Part shown: positions 8,330 through 16,419 of the stretch, one piece after another
Position numbering within the stretch: the stretch's first letter is position 1
How the letters are laid out: every line of letters starts with the position of its first letter
Assembly: GCF_025363195.1 (NCBI RefSeq)
Contig: NZ_JANYEK010000100.1
Coordinates: 1 to 53,855 of the forward strand
Reading direction: 5' to 3'
DNA length: 53,855 bases
Source of the DNA: Sphingomonas sp.
GTDB lineage: Bacteria; Pseudomonadota; Alphaproteobacteria; Sphingomonadales; Sphingomonadaceae
The notes under the pieces: generated by a model
Seen by the model: the letters and a program-made list of their open reading frames with translations, nothing else
The model's database searches: none
What the model was told of the DNA's origin: nothing
Translations under genes and position numbers: made by a program

Positions 8330-10032
8330 GACTTGATCATGTCCCGAACGGCGAGGGCGGCACGCGCCGGATTATCCCGGGTGAAGCCCCGCACCATACC
8401 GATGCGATCATCGTAATTCTGTGCGCCGGCAATCTGATCGATTCCGACCGGCGGATAGCCGGACTGGCCGTCGCCACCCGTCCCGCCCATCTCCCGGCCC
8501 AGGTCGCGACCGAGCGCCAGACGCGGCGCCTCTTCGCGCTTCTTCATCAGCGCCTTGGACAATGGCCGCACGCCGAGCATCAGCACGAGCAGGGCGATGA
8601 CGATCGCGGTGACGTTGCGGGCGATGATCGGCAGCCAGGCATTGTCGTACCACGCCTGCTTGTCGGCCATTGCGGTGGCGCCGGCGAACTTGCGGCTGAT
8701 GACGGTTACCTGATCGCCACGGGCTTGGGCATAACCGACCGCCGTCTGGACGAGTTGGGTGATCTGCTGGATCTCGACCGGGCTACGCGGCTTGCTGCCC
8801 TCCACATCGCGAAGAAGGATTGCGACCGACAGGCGCTTGACCCCGCCGGGCGCTGCGCGCGTCACCGAGACTTCCTTGCCGAGATCATAGGCTCGGGCGA
8901 ACTGGTCGCTCTGCTTGGTCGAGGGAGCGGGCGCGGTCCCGGGGGCGGGTGCGTTCCCTTGGGCGGGCGTAGGGGCCGGGGCCGGCGTCGGCTTGGCATT
9001 CGGCGCATTCAGCGTCGACGCGGCGGGCGGCGTGTTCGACAGCGCGCCGGGAATGCCGCCTGGCTGCTGTCCGGCGGCGCCGTCCGGCTGGTTGCCTGTC
9101 CAATTGCCCTGTTCGGCCTTCAGTGTGCCCTGCTTGTCATAGGATTCGCGCGTCGCCTGCGTCTCGTCGAGATCGACATCGGCTTGCACTTCGGCGGAGA
9201 AATTGCCCGCGCCGACCAGCGGCGTGAGCAATTGCACGACCTGCGCGCGATATTTGTCTTCGATGCGGCGCTGGAATGCGATGCGCTCGTCCCCTGCTGC
9301 GCCCAGATTGCTGCCGCCTGCGGCTTTGGTCAGCAATCCACCCATCTGATCGACGATCGTCACCGCATCCGCCTTCATGCCTGGCACGGAGGACGCGACG
9401 AGATTGATGACCGAATTGACCTGGGAATCGCTTAACGTGCGCCCGGTCTGCAATTTCAGGATCACCGAGGCGGAGGGAGCGGCGTTGTCGCGCACGAATA
9501 CGGAGGCTTCCGGCGTGGCGAGATGCACGCGCGCTTCCGCCACCGAATCGATCTCTTCGATCGAGCGGGCGAGTTCGGTCTCGCGCGCTTGGCGCAGGCG
9601 TTCACCTTCGACCGCGCGAGAAACACCCATCGGCAGCGAATCCAGGATCGCGTAACCGCCCGGCGTTGCCTTGGGCAGGCCCTGACCCGCCAACAGCATT
9701 TTCGCGCGGGCGTAATCGTCCTCGTTGACCGTCAGGGCACCGGCATGGTCAATCTTCGAGCTGATGTTCGCCTGTTCCAATGCCTGCGTGACCGACGCCT
9801 TGTCGGCATCGGCGAGGCTCCCGAACAGGATCTTCTGCGGCGCTGCCGCCAGCGTCATCCATGCCAGCACCGCCGCGCCGATCAGGCCCAGCATCAGGAT
9901 CATCGGCAGGCTGCGGCGCACAGCGGGCTGACCCAGCAGACCGGAAAGCTGCTGCAGCGGGTTGGCGAAGCGTTCGGGAACGCCGGAGCCGTTTTGGCCT
10001 GCGCCGTTTTGCGGGGTGAGTGCGTTGCTCAT
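8326..10032 (-). CDS. fliF: Flagellar MS-ring protein FliF
   Basis: FliF builds the MS-ring, the first structure assembled in the inner membrane. The 568 residues show an N-terminal cytoplasmic tail, a membrane helix near 44-64 (LPMILMLGLIGAAVLAW), ring-building motifs (LPKATPGGYAILDSLPMGVS, RQARETELARSIEEIDSVAE), a disordered Pro/Ala-rich loop (about 340-385), a second membrane helix (IARNVTAIVIALLVLMLG) and a FliG-binding tail (YDDRIGMVRGFTRDNPARAA). It is followed by fliG with a four-base overlap. Confidence 0.97.
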   Translation of the reverse strand: MSNALTPQNGAGQNGSGVPERFANPLQQLSGLLGQPAVRRSLPMILMLGLIGAAVLAWMTLAAAPQKILFGSLADADKASVTQALEQANISSKIDHAGALTVNEDDYARAKMLLAGQGLPKATPGGYAILDSLPMGVSRAVEGERLRQARETELARSIEEIDSVAEARVHLATPEASVFVRDNAAPSASVILKLQTGRTLSDSQVNSVINLVASSVPGMKADAVTIVDQMGGLLTKAAGGSNLGAAGDERIAFQRRIEDKYRAQVVQLLTPLVGAGNFSAEVQADVDLDETQATRESYDKQGTLKAEQGNWTGNQPDGAAGQQPGGIPGALSNTPPAASTLNAPNAKPTPAPAPTPAQGNAPAPGTAPAPSTKQSDQFARAYDLGKEVSVTRAAPGGVKRLSVAILLRDVEGSKPRSPVEIQQITQLVQTAVGYAQARGDQVTVISRKFAGATAMADKQAWYDNAWLPIIARNVTAIVIALLVLMLGVRPLSKALMKKREEAPRLALGRDLGREMGGTGGDGQSGYPPVGIDQIAGAQNYDDRIGMVRGFTRDNPARAALAVRDMIKS

Positions 10033-10033
10033 A

Positions 10034-10414
10034 TTATACCGGCATGCTCATTATGTCCTTGTAGGCGGACAGGAGTTTGTTGCGGACCTGCAGGGTCGCT
10101 TCGAAGCCGACGCTGGCCTGCTGGCGTGCCAGCATCACCTTGGCAATGTCGATCGTCTCCCCGCGTTCGTACGACGCGGAAAGGTCGCTGGCCTTTTGCT
10201 GGCCGTCGTTCACGTTCTTCAGCGCGTCTTCCATCGCCGAGGTGAAGCTGGTCGGCTTCGCCCCATTGATATCGGGGGTCGCAGCGGGCGCACCGGCGGT
10301 GGAATTGGCGCGGGCGAGCGCCTGGTTGCGTTCCAGGATCTGCGCGCGCAGCGCCATCACCCGGTCGATACCTCCCGATGCCCCTTGAGTGGCTCCGATA
10401 CCCCCGACGCTCAT
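10034..10414 (-). CDS. fliE: Flagellar hook-basal body complex protein FliE
   Basis: FliE joins the MS-ring/export gate to the proximal rod and is the first rod-type export substrate. The 126-residue protein has the conserved C-terminal half (TSFTSAMEDALKNVN, MLARQQASVGFEATLQVRNK, LLSAYKDIMSMPV). The N-terminal 50 residues are variable, as usual. The start overlaps the stop of the upstream sigma-54 activator gene by four bases, and fliF follows after one base, so it is embedded in the operon. Confidence 0.95.
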   Translation of the reverse strand: MSVGGIGATQGASGGIDRVMALRAQILERNQALARANSTAGAPAATPDINGAKPTSFTSAMEDALKNVNDGQQKASDLSASYERGETIDIAKVMLARQQASVGFEATLQVRNKLLSAYKDIMSMPV

Positions 10415-11718
10415 GCCCAGGCGGCCTGATTGGCGGCCGGGGTGATCGTCTCACCCTGCTCGCGTGCCTTGGCGAGCCGGTAGCGCAACGTGCGCTCCGA
10501 AATGCCGAGGCGCTTGGCGGTTTCGATCCGGCTGCCGCCGCACGCGGCGAGCGTTTCGCGGATCGCCTGGAATTCGTGCATCTGGACGATGTTGTTCAGC
10601 GTGATGGGCTGATCGTTCGCAGCGATCTGCTGCACTTGCGCCGCCGGCCGATCGAAGATGATATGGCCGGCGGAAATGGTCCCCCCGCCGCACAGCAGCA
10701 GCGCGCGTTGGATTACATTCTCCAGCTCGCGGACATTACCCGGCCAGTCATGACCGACCAGCGCTGCGACCGCGCCGGCATCCGGCCACGGCACGAGGGC
10801 GCGCGTTCCGGCATGGCGCAGGATCATCGTCGCCGCGAGCGCGGGGATATCCTGACGACGTTCGTTCAAGGGGCGGGTGCTCAGCGGGAAGACCGACAGT
10901 CGGTAGTAAAGATCGGCACGGAAGCGCCCTTCGGCCACTTCGGTCTGCAAATCACGGTTGGCGCAGGCGATCACGCGGACGTCGATCTTCTCCGGCGTGG
11001 AGGCACCGATCGGCACCACCTCGCGCTCCTGCAACGCGCGCAGCAGCTTGGCCTGGAGCTGGATCGGCATCTCGGCGATCTCGTCGAGCAACAACGTGCC
11101 GCCGTTCGCCGCGCGGAAGAAGCCTTCGCCGCCCGACGAGGCACCGGTGAAAGCGCCCTTCTGGTGACCGAACAATAACGCCTCGAGCATGGTTTCCGGC
11201 AATGCGGCGCAATTGATCGCGATGAACGGGCCGTCGCGGCGCGGCGACGACAGATGGATGTGCCGGGCGAGCACTTCCTTGCCAGTGCCCGTCGGGCCGT
11301 TGATCAACACCGTAATGTCGGCCTCGGCGACGCGTTCGGCCAGCGCGTACAAAGCGAGACTTTCGGGATCGGCGGCGGTCGGTGCCTCGGCTCCGGCGAC
11401 GAGCGCGCGAACGAAACCGTTTCCTACCGCGCTGTCATCGGCGGAGAAGGCAATCCGCGCGGGGCTGCCATCCCGTGACGGCTGGACGTACGTCCCATCC
11501 TCCCCGATGACGACTGTGCGGGCCGGGGCAGGGGGCGTTTCGCCTTGCGCTACGAGGAACAGATCCCCCGCCTGTGGCTTGCCATCCTCGAACGATCGCA
11601 CCGCGAAACCCTGTGCCCGCAGCCCGGAAACCAGGGCATATTTCTGCCGCAGGATTGCCGCTGACGGGACGATCGACAGGGTTGGCGAACGGTTTGGCGT
11701 AGTGAGCGGCGGGCGCAT
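10411..11718 (-). CDS. flbD: Sigma-54-dependent flagellar activator, FlbD-like
   Basis: This 435-residue enhancer-binding protein carries a central AAA+ domain with Walker A GPTGTGKE (141-148), the sigma-54 contact loop GAFTGA (188-193) and Walker B LLLDE (209-213), and ends in a Fis-type helix-turn-helix (about 385-420, with ETAKRLGISERTLRYRLAKA). The N-terminal 110 residues resemble a degenerate response-regulator receiver without an obvious acidic pocket, so it may not be controlled by phosphorylation, as reported for Caulobacter FlbD. It heads the long fli operon and overlaps fliE, so it probably activates class II flagellar promoters such as that of flgB. Whether it is a strict FlbD orthologue or FleQ-like cannot be settled here. 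Confidence 0.88.
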   Translation of the reverse strand: MRPPLTTPNRSPTLSIVPSAAILRQKYALVSGLRAQGFAVRSFEDGKPQAGDLFLVAQGETPPAPARTVVIGEDGTYVQPSRDGSPARIAFSADDSAVGNGFVRALVAGAEAPTAADPESLALYALAERVAEADITVLINGPTGTGKEVLARHIHLSSPRRDGPFIAINCAALPETMLEALLFGHQKGAFTGASSGGEGFFRAANGGTLLLDEIAEMPIQLQAKLLRALQEREVVPIGASTPEKIDVRVIACANRDLQTEVAEGRFRADLYYRLSVFPLSTRPLNERRQDIPALAATMILRHAGTRALVPWPDAGAVAALVGHDWPGNVRELENVIQRALLLCGGGTISAGHIIFDRPAAQVQQIAANDQPITLNNIVQMHEFQAIRETLAACGGSRIETAKRLGISERTLRYRLAKAREQGETITPAANQAAWA

Positions 11719-11786
11719 GGAAATTCCCCTTCGTGTCAGGGGTAAATGCGGTCCGGGTGGTAAACAGCGCGTTAAGTATGTTGCCG

Positions 11787-11804
11787 CCCGGCAAAATATT
11801 TCCG
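11787..11804. promoter_or_regulatory. Candidate FlbD enhancer element (flbD/fliC)
   Basis: The sequence CCCGGCAA-N7-CCG lies 69 bases upstream of the flbD start and sits within an inverted repeat GCCCGG-N10-CCGGGC (11786-11807). An equally long element with the same fixed bases lies 55 bases upstream of the flgB sigma-54 promoter. Sharing between two flagellar control regions suggests a site for the FlbD-like activator, here possibly for autoregulation. This is inference from two copies. Confidence 0.45.
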
Positions 11805-11892
11805 GGCGCGCCGTCCGCTCGCGTGCGTGGTTTCCTACACGCGCGGACCTAGGCCCCTATGCGAGGTGCGAAATTTTTTGTCGGGAAAGCGC

Positions 11893-11919
11893 TTAAGGTC
11901 GGCGCGGCGCGGTCGTTAT
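11893..11919 (+). promoter_or_regulatory. Sigma-28 (FliA) type promoter of fliC
   Basis: TTAAGGTC, 11 bases, then GTCGTTAT matches the spacing of the FliA consensus (TAAAGTTT-N11-GCCGATAA) and closely resembles the element before flgM in this window. It ends 69 bases before the fliC start. Flagellin is a typical FliA target and fliA is encoded nearby. Each hexamer-like box matches the consensus in five of eight positions. Confidence 0.5.
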
Positions 11920-11988
11920 CCCTGCTGACGGCTCAGCCCTCCGCTTGGGGGCGGCGGGGATCGTCAGGTCCTACATGGAGACTTTGAC

Positions 11989-12807
11989 ATGACAGTAATC
12001 GGAACAAATATCGCGTCCTTGCGCGCTTCGAACGCATCGACTTCCGCCAATATGAGCCTGCAGATGAGCATCGAGCGCCTGTCGACCGGCAAGCGCATCA
12101 ACTCGGCCAAGGACGACGCAGCCGGCCTCGCGATCGCATCGTCGATGACTGCACAGATCAAGGGCATGAACCAGGCAGTGCGCAACGCGAACGACGGCAT
12201 GTCGATGGCGCAGACGGCTGAAGGCGGCCTGGGCGAAGTGACCAACATGTTGCAGCGCATCCGCGAATTGTCGGTGCAGTCGGCTTCGGGTACCTATTCG
12301 GACTCTGATCGCACGAACCTGCAGGCGGAAGTCACGCAGCTGACCGGCCAGATCACCAACATCATCTCCGGGTCGAAGTTCAACAACGTCAAGCTGTTCG
12401 ACGGTACCGCCGGTACGGGCGGCGCAGTCAAGATCCAGGTCGGCGCCAATTCGACCGACACGGTAACGCTGTCGCTCGGCGCGATCGACCTGACCGGTGC
12501 GACCGGCGTCGACATCTCGACCGCCGCCGGTGCCACCAGCGCCCTCGGTGCGCTCGATACGGCGTTGACCACGGTCAACACGTCGCGTGCCTCGCTGGGT
12601 GCTTCGCAGAACCGCATGCAGTCGGTGGTGAACAATCTGACCTCGAACGTCACCAACCTGACCGATGCGCGCAGCCGTATCGAAGATACCGATTTTTCGG
12701 CTGAAACGACGAACCTCGCCAAGGCGCAGATCCTGAGCCAGGCCTCGAACGCGATGCTTGCCCAGGCCAACCAGTCGCAGCAGAGTGTCCTTTCGCTCCT
12801 GCGTTAA
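11989..12807 (+). CDS. fliC: Flagellin
   Basis: This 272-residue protein is a short flagellin: conserved D0/D1 N-terminus ([20 protein letters not shown], then [19 protein letters not shown]) and C-terminus ([17 protein letters not shown], ending QSVLSLLR), joined by a small variable segment of about 60 residues rich in Thr, Gly and Ala. It is secreted through the flagellar export system and polymerises as the filament. A good ribosome site (GGAGA) precedes the ATG. It is transcribed away from the fli operon and followed by a strong terminator, so it is probably monocistronic. It is the only flagellin gene in the window. Confidence 0.97.
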   Translation: MTVIGTNIASLRASNASTSANMSLQMSIERLSTGKRINSAKDDAAGLAIASSMTAQIKGMNQAVRNANDGMSMAQTAEGGLGEVTNMLQRIRELSVQSASGTYSDSDRTNLQAEVTQLTGQITNIISGSKFNNVKLFDGTAGTGGAVKIQVGANSTDTVTLSLGAIDLTGATGVDISTAAGATSALGALDTALTTVNTSRASLGASQNRMQSVVNNLTSNVTNLTDARSRIEDTDFSAETTNLAKAQILSQASNAMLAQANQSQQSVLSLLR

Positions 12808-12821
12808 GGATAAGAACGGCC

Positions 12822-12848
12822 CCGGCACCGCCCCCCTATGGGTGCCGG
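12822..12848 (+). other. Hairpin after fliC
   Basis: CCGGCACC and GGTGCCGG form a perfect eight-pair stem with an 11-base loop, 15 bases after the flagellin stop. It lacks a T tract, so it is more likely a 3' stabilising structure that works with the terminator at 12898 than a terminator itself. Confidence 0.5.
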
Positions 12849-12897
12849 TGGCTGACTGGGCCCTTCCTTCCCACCTGATGCGAAGGGCAAACAGAAC

Positions 12898-12926
12898 CCC
12901 GGTGGCCGAAAGGCCGCCGGGTTTTT
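12898..12926 (+). terminator. Rho-independent terminator of fliC
   Basis: A ten-pair stem (CCCGGTGGCC and GGCCGCCGGG, one G-T pair) with a GAAA tetraloop is followed at once by TTTTT. It ends the flagellin transcript and insulates it from the downstream receptor gene. Confidence 0.85.
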
Positions 12927-13037
12927 GCTTTGGAAGGGCGGCCTTTTATCGACAGTCCGGCTTATTTGGCGGCGGTCGGCACAATCTTGCGACAATTGCC
13001 CGCTAACGGCGACACGATTGGGTCTTCGGAGAATATC

Positions 13038-15629
13038 ATGCGCGTGTCGAATCGGGGTTTGCCCTCGCTCTTATCCCTCGCGATATTGGGCGGCATGCCG
13101 ACTTTGGCGCTGGCGCAAAAGGTACCTGTGCCCGCACCTGTACCCGAACCCGCACAGGACCAGGGGGAAGGTGACCAGACCGATATCGTCGTCACCGGCC
13201 AGCGCCAGCAGGGCGCGGTGATCGGCGATATCCCGCCCGAACAGCAATTGAGCCAAGCCGATATCCGCTCCTACGGGGTTGGGTCGGTCGCCGAGTTATT
13301 GACTGAACTCGCACCGCAGACGACCAGTGGCCGTGGCGGGCAGCCGGTGGTGTTGCTGAACGGCCGCCGTATTTCCAGCTTTGCCGAAATCCGTGATTTG
13401 CCGACCGAGGCTATTCAACGCGTCGATATCCTGCCCGAGGAAGTCGCATTGAAATACGGCTATCGCGCTGACCAGAAGGTGGTGAATTTCGTTCTGCGCC
13501 GCCGCTTCCGCGCGGCAACCGTCGAATTGAGCGACCGGCAGGCGACGGAGGGCGGGCGCAACACTCCGAATGCCGAACTCGATTTGCTGAAGATCGCGCA
13601 GGACAAGCGCACCAACGCCCATATCGAATATACCCGCAGCAGCGCGCTGACCGAGAACGAGCGCAATATCACGCCAATCGCCAGCGCCAGCCTCGATCCC
13701 GTCGACCAGCGCCCTTATCGCACGCTGCTCGGCTCGTCGCGCGCGTTCACCCTGAATGCCAGCCATGCGCGCAACATCCTCGGCAATGTCGGCGCGACGA
13801 TCAACGCCAGCGTCGCGGCGAACGACGGCACCGGATTGAACGGCCTGCCCGGCATCACGTTCAACGTGCCGGCGAGCAACCCGTTCGCGACCGGCGGCAC
13901 CGCTAACGTCGTGATGCGCACGCTCGGCCTCGATCCATTGGCACAGCGCAACACCTCGCTCACCACGCATCTCGGCACGACGCTGAACGGCGATATCGGC
14001 AGGTGGCGTTGGTCGCTGACCGGTAATTACGATCGGGTGCGTTCGAAAACCTATACGGACGTGACCGATGCCACCGGGTTTCAGGCGCGGATCAATGCCA
14101 ATGATCCGACGGCCAATCCGCGCGCGGGGTTGAACCCCGGTGATTTCGTATCGACCAACCGCGCCAGTTCCACGTCGAACGTCGCGGGCGCCGATGCGTT
14201 GTTCAACGGCGACCTGTTCTCGTTGCCCGCCGGCAAGGTTTCGACCAGCATTCGCGTCGGTGCATCGACCAGCGATTTCACCAGTGACTCGACCCGATTA
14301 GGCGTCACGCAGCCCGGCAACGTTGCGCGCGGCATCGTCAACGGACAGGCCAATATCGATGTGCCGATCTCCAGTCGCGGCAAGGACGTATTACCGTTCC
14401 TCGGCCAGCTGTCGGCCAATTTCAACATCGCCGCCGATCACTTGTCGGACTTCGGCACGCTGACCACCATCGGTTATGGCGCGAACTGGGCGCCGATCGA
14501 TCCGGTGCGCTTTACGCTGGCGGTCACAGATCAGGACGAGGCCCCTAGTGCGCAGCAGCTTGGCAACCCGAGGATCGAAACCGCCAATGTCCGCGTGTTC
14601 GATTATATCGCCGGCACGACCGCGACCGTTACGCAGGTGACCGGCGGCAATCGTAACCTCGTTGCCGACAACAAGCATGTCATGCGGCTGGGTCTGACGA
14701 TCAAGCCGTGGAGCAAGAAGGATATCAGCTTCAATTCCAGCTATGTGACGACCCGCACCGACAATCCGATCGCCGCATTTCCCACGCCGACCGCGGCGAT
14801 CGAGGCGGCCTTCCCACAGCGCTTCCTGCGCGATGGGATGGGCAATCTGCTGCAAATCGACGCGCGGCCGATCAATTATGCCCAGAGCAGCAGTTCCGAA
14901 TTGCGCTGGGGTGTCAATTTCTCAGCGCCGCTGAAATCGAAGATCCAGAAGGAATTGGAGGCATTCCGCGCGGGCACTGGGCCGAACCCGTTTGCGGGGC
15001 TGAATTTCCCCGGTCGTCGTCCGGGTGGAGACGGCGCGCCTCCGGGTCAGGGTGGCGGGGGCGGCGGCCCCGGCGCTGGTGGCGGTGACGGTCGTCCCGG
15101 GGGATTTGGCGGACGCGGTGGTGGCGGCGGCGGTCAGGGCGGCGGACGATTGAACTTCGCGGTCTACCATACCTGGCATTTCACCGATCGGGTGACGGTG
15201 GCGAATGGCGGCCCGCGGCTCGATCTGCTCAACGGCGACGCGATCGGTGGCAGTGGCGGGCAGTCGCGGCATGAGGTGGAAGTGCAGGCGGGCTATTCGA
15301 ACAATGGCCTCGGCGCACGCCTGTCGGGCAATTGGCAGAGCGGCACGACCGTCAATGGCGGCACGGCTGCTGCCCCCGAGGTACTGAACTTCGGCGGCCT
15401 CGCCACGGCGAATCTGCGTCTGTTCGCCGATCTTGGCCAGCGGCTGGAGTTGGTGAAGAAGCATCCGTGGCTGCGCGGCGCGCGGGTGAGCTTCGGCGTC
15501 GATAACATTCTCGACCGCCGCCAGCGCGTGACCGACGCGAGCGGCGTGACCCCGATCAGTTTCCAGCCGGATTATCTCAATCCGCTGGGGCGGACGGTGA
15601 GGTTGACGTTCCGGAAGCTGTTCTTTTAA
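13038..15629 (+). CDS. TonB-dependent receptor with Gly-rich insert
   Basis: This outer-membrane receptor (863 residues) starts at an ATG with a GGAG ribosome site. It has a signal peptide ending near LALAQ, a TonB box (DIVVTGQ), a plug domain (VVLLNGRRISSFAEIRDLP, then RVDILPEEVALKYGY) and a beta-barrel ending in the aromatic VRLTFRKLFF. Such receptors import large or scarce ligands using TonB energy; the ligand here cannot be read. An approximately 50-residue stretch near residues 655-707 is mostly Gly with Pro and Arg and interrupts the barrel. The gene lies alone between fliC and fliA with no flagellar role evident. It converges on fliA. Confidence 0.9.
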   Translation: MRVSNRGLPSLLSLAILGGMPTLALAQKVPVPAPVPEPAQDQGEGDQTDIVVTGQRQQGAVIGDIPPEQQLSQADIRSYGVGSVAELLTELAPQTTSGRGGQPVVLLNGRRISSFAEIRDLPTEAIQRVDILPEEVALKYGYRADQKVVNFVLRRRFRAATVELSDRQATEGGRNTPNAELDLLKIAQDKRTNAHIEYTRSSALTENERNITPIASASLDPVDQRPYRTLLGSSRAFTLNASHARNILGNVGATINASVAANDGTGLNGLPGITFNVPASNPFATGGTANVVMRTLGLDPLAQRNTSLTTHLGTTLNGDIGRWRWSLTGNYDRVRSKTYTDVTDATGFQARINANDPTANPRAGLNPGDFVSTNRASSTSNVAGADALFNGDLFSLPAGKVSTSIRVGASTSDFTSDSTRLGVTQPGNVARGIVNGQANIDVPISSRGKDVLPFLGQLSANFNIAADHLSDFGTLTTIGYGANWAPIDPVRFTLAVTDQDEAPSAQQLGNPRIETANVRVFDYIAGTTATVTQVTGGNRNLVADNKHVMRLGLTIKPWSKKDISFNSSYVTTRTDNPIAAFPTPTAAIEAAFPQRFLRDGMGNLLQIDARPINYAQSSSSELRWGVNFSAPLKSKIQKELEAFRAGTGPNPFAGLNFPGRRPGGDGAPPGQGGGGGGPGAGGGDGRPGGFGGRGGGGGGQGGGRLNFAVYHTWHFTDRVTVANGGPRLDLLNGDAIGGSGGQSRHEVEVQAGYSNNGLGARLSGNWQSGTTVNGGTAAAPEVLNFGGLATANLRLFADLGQRLELVKKHPWLRGARVSFGVDNILDRRQRVTDASGVTPISFQPDYLNPLGRTVRLTFRKLFF

Positions 15630-15634
15630 GCACG

Positions 15635-15652
15635 TCCCCGGCGCGCCGGGGA
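15635..15652. terminator. Perfect GC palindrome between convergent genes
   Basis: TCCCCGGCGCGCCGGGGA is an 18-base perfect palindrome in the 40-base gap between the receptor stop and the fliA stop. It lacks a T tract on either strand. It may act as a bidirectional, factor-assisted stop or be a fragment of the GTTCCCC/GGGGAAC repeat family. Confidence 0.4.
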
Positions 15653-15669
15653 ACAGTGAAAGGCTGAAT

Positions 15670-16419
15670 TCAAACCACCTTCGCCAGCGCCTTTTTCAGT
15701 CGTGCATGGGCGCTGGCCTTGATCTGGCATACCCGCGCCGCGCCCACGCCCAGCACCAGCCCAATCTCCTCGAGGTTCAGCTCCTCGACATAATAAAGCT
15801 GCACCACTTGCGCCTCGCGCTCCGGCAACGCGGTGATCGCGGCGACAAGCGTATTGCGCAGGTCGCTTTCGGACAGTTGTTCGAATGCATCGGGATCTTC
15901 GCTGGCGAACCACGGCTTATCATCGGCATAGACTTCGTCGATCGATTCGAAGCGCAGCGGTTCGGCTGCCGAATATTCGAGCCGCAGTTTCTCGATCGTC
16001 ACGCCAAGCCTTTCCGCAATGATGTCGTCGTTCGGCTTCGTGCCACCCTCGGTGATCAGCGCCTTGACCGCATCGTTGTAAGCGCGCCGGCGCTGCATCG
16101 CGCCGCGCGTCAAGGTCGCCTGCCGGCGCAACGCGTCGATCATCGATCCGCGCACCCGTGTCAGCAGATAGTGCTCGAACGTCACCTGGCCGCGATCCTC
16201 GAAACCATTCGCGGCCTCGACCAGGGCGACGAGGCCGATCTGGATTAAATCCTCGACCTCCACTGCGCTGCTCATGCTGCCATGCACGTGCCACGCAACG
16301 CGGCGGATCAGTGGCAGATACTGGCGCGCCAAGGCGTTCAGGTCCGGCGCCGGGCTTTTGCGTCCATAGGTTAAGGGTGCCGCATTGGCGAAAGTGTCGG
16401 GGTTGGGGATGGCGGTCAT
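15670..16419 (-). CDS. fliA: Flagellar sigma factor FliA (sigma-28)
   Basis: This 249-residue sigma-70-family protein has region 2 (YLPLIRRVAWHV, VEVEDLIQIGLVALVEAANG, LTRVRGSMIDALRR), region 3 (NDDIIAERLGVTIEKL) and region 4 helix-turn-helix (LPEREAQVVQLYYVEELNLE, IGLVLGVGAARVCQIKASA). The short length without region 1 and the RGSMIDALR stretch are FliA hallmarks. FliA directs RNA polymerase to late flagellar promoters and is held inactive by FlgM, encoded upstream in the same unit. The start overlaps flhA by four bases. Confidence 0.95.
   Translation of the reverse strand: MTAIPNPDTFANAAPLTYGRKSPAPDLNALARQYLPLIRRVAWHVHGSMSSAVEVEDLIQIGLVALVEAANGFEDRGQVTFEHYLLTRVRGSMIDALRRQATLTRGAMQRRRAYNDAVKALITEGGTKPNDDIIAERLGVTIEKLRLEYSAAEPLRFESIDEVYADDKPWFASEDPDAFEQLSESDLRNTLVAAITALPEREAQVVQLYYVEELNLEEIGLVLGVGAARVCQIKASAHARLKKALAKVV

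Larger units (their letters stand above)
11719..11988. promoter_or_regulatory. Divergent control region between flbD and fliC
   Basis: These 270 bases separate the minus-strand flbD-fli operon from plus-strand flagellin and contain no convincing gene. They hold a CCCGGCAA-N7-CCG element (11787-11804), a sigma-28-like promoter for fliC (11893-11919) and an imperfect GC-rich dyad around 11820-11845. No clear promoter for the leftward operon was found: neither a TGGCAC-N5-TTGC sequence nor good -35/-10 hexamers are visible on that strand. Confidence 0.6.

Noticed and set aside
11827..11842. GG-N10-GC sequence upstream of fliC as a sigma-54 promoter
   Set aside because: Only the GG and GC dinucleotides fit; the flanking bases do not match TGGCAC or TTGC. 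The sigma-28-like element nearer to the gene is a better explanation.
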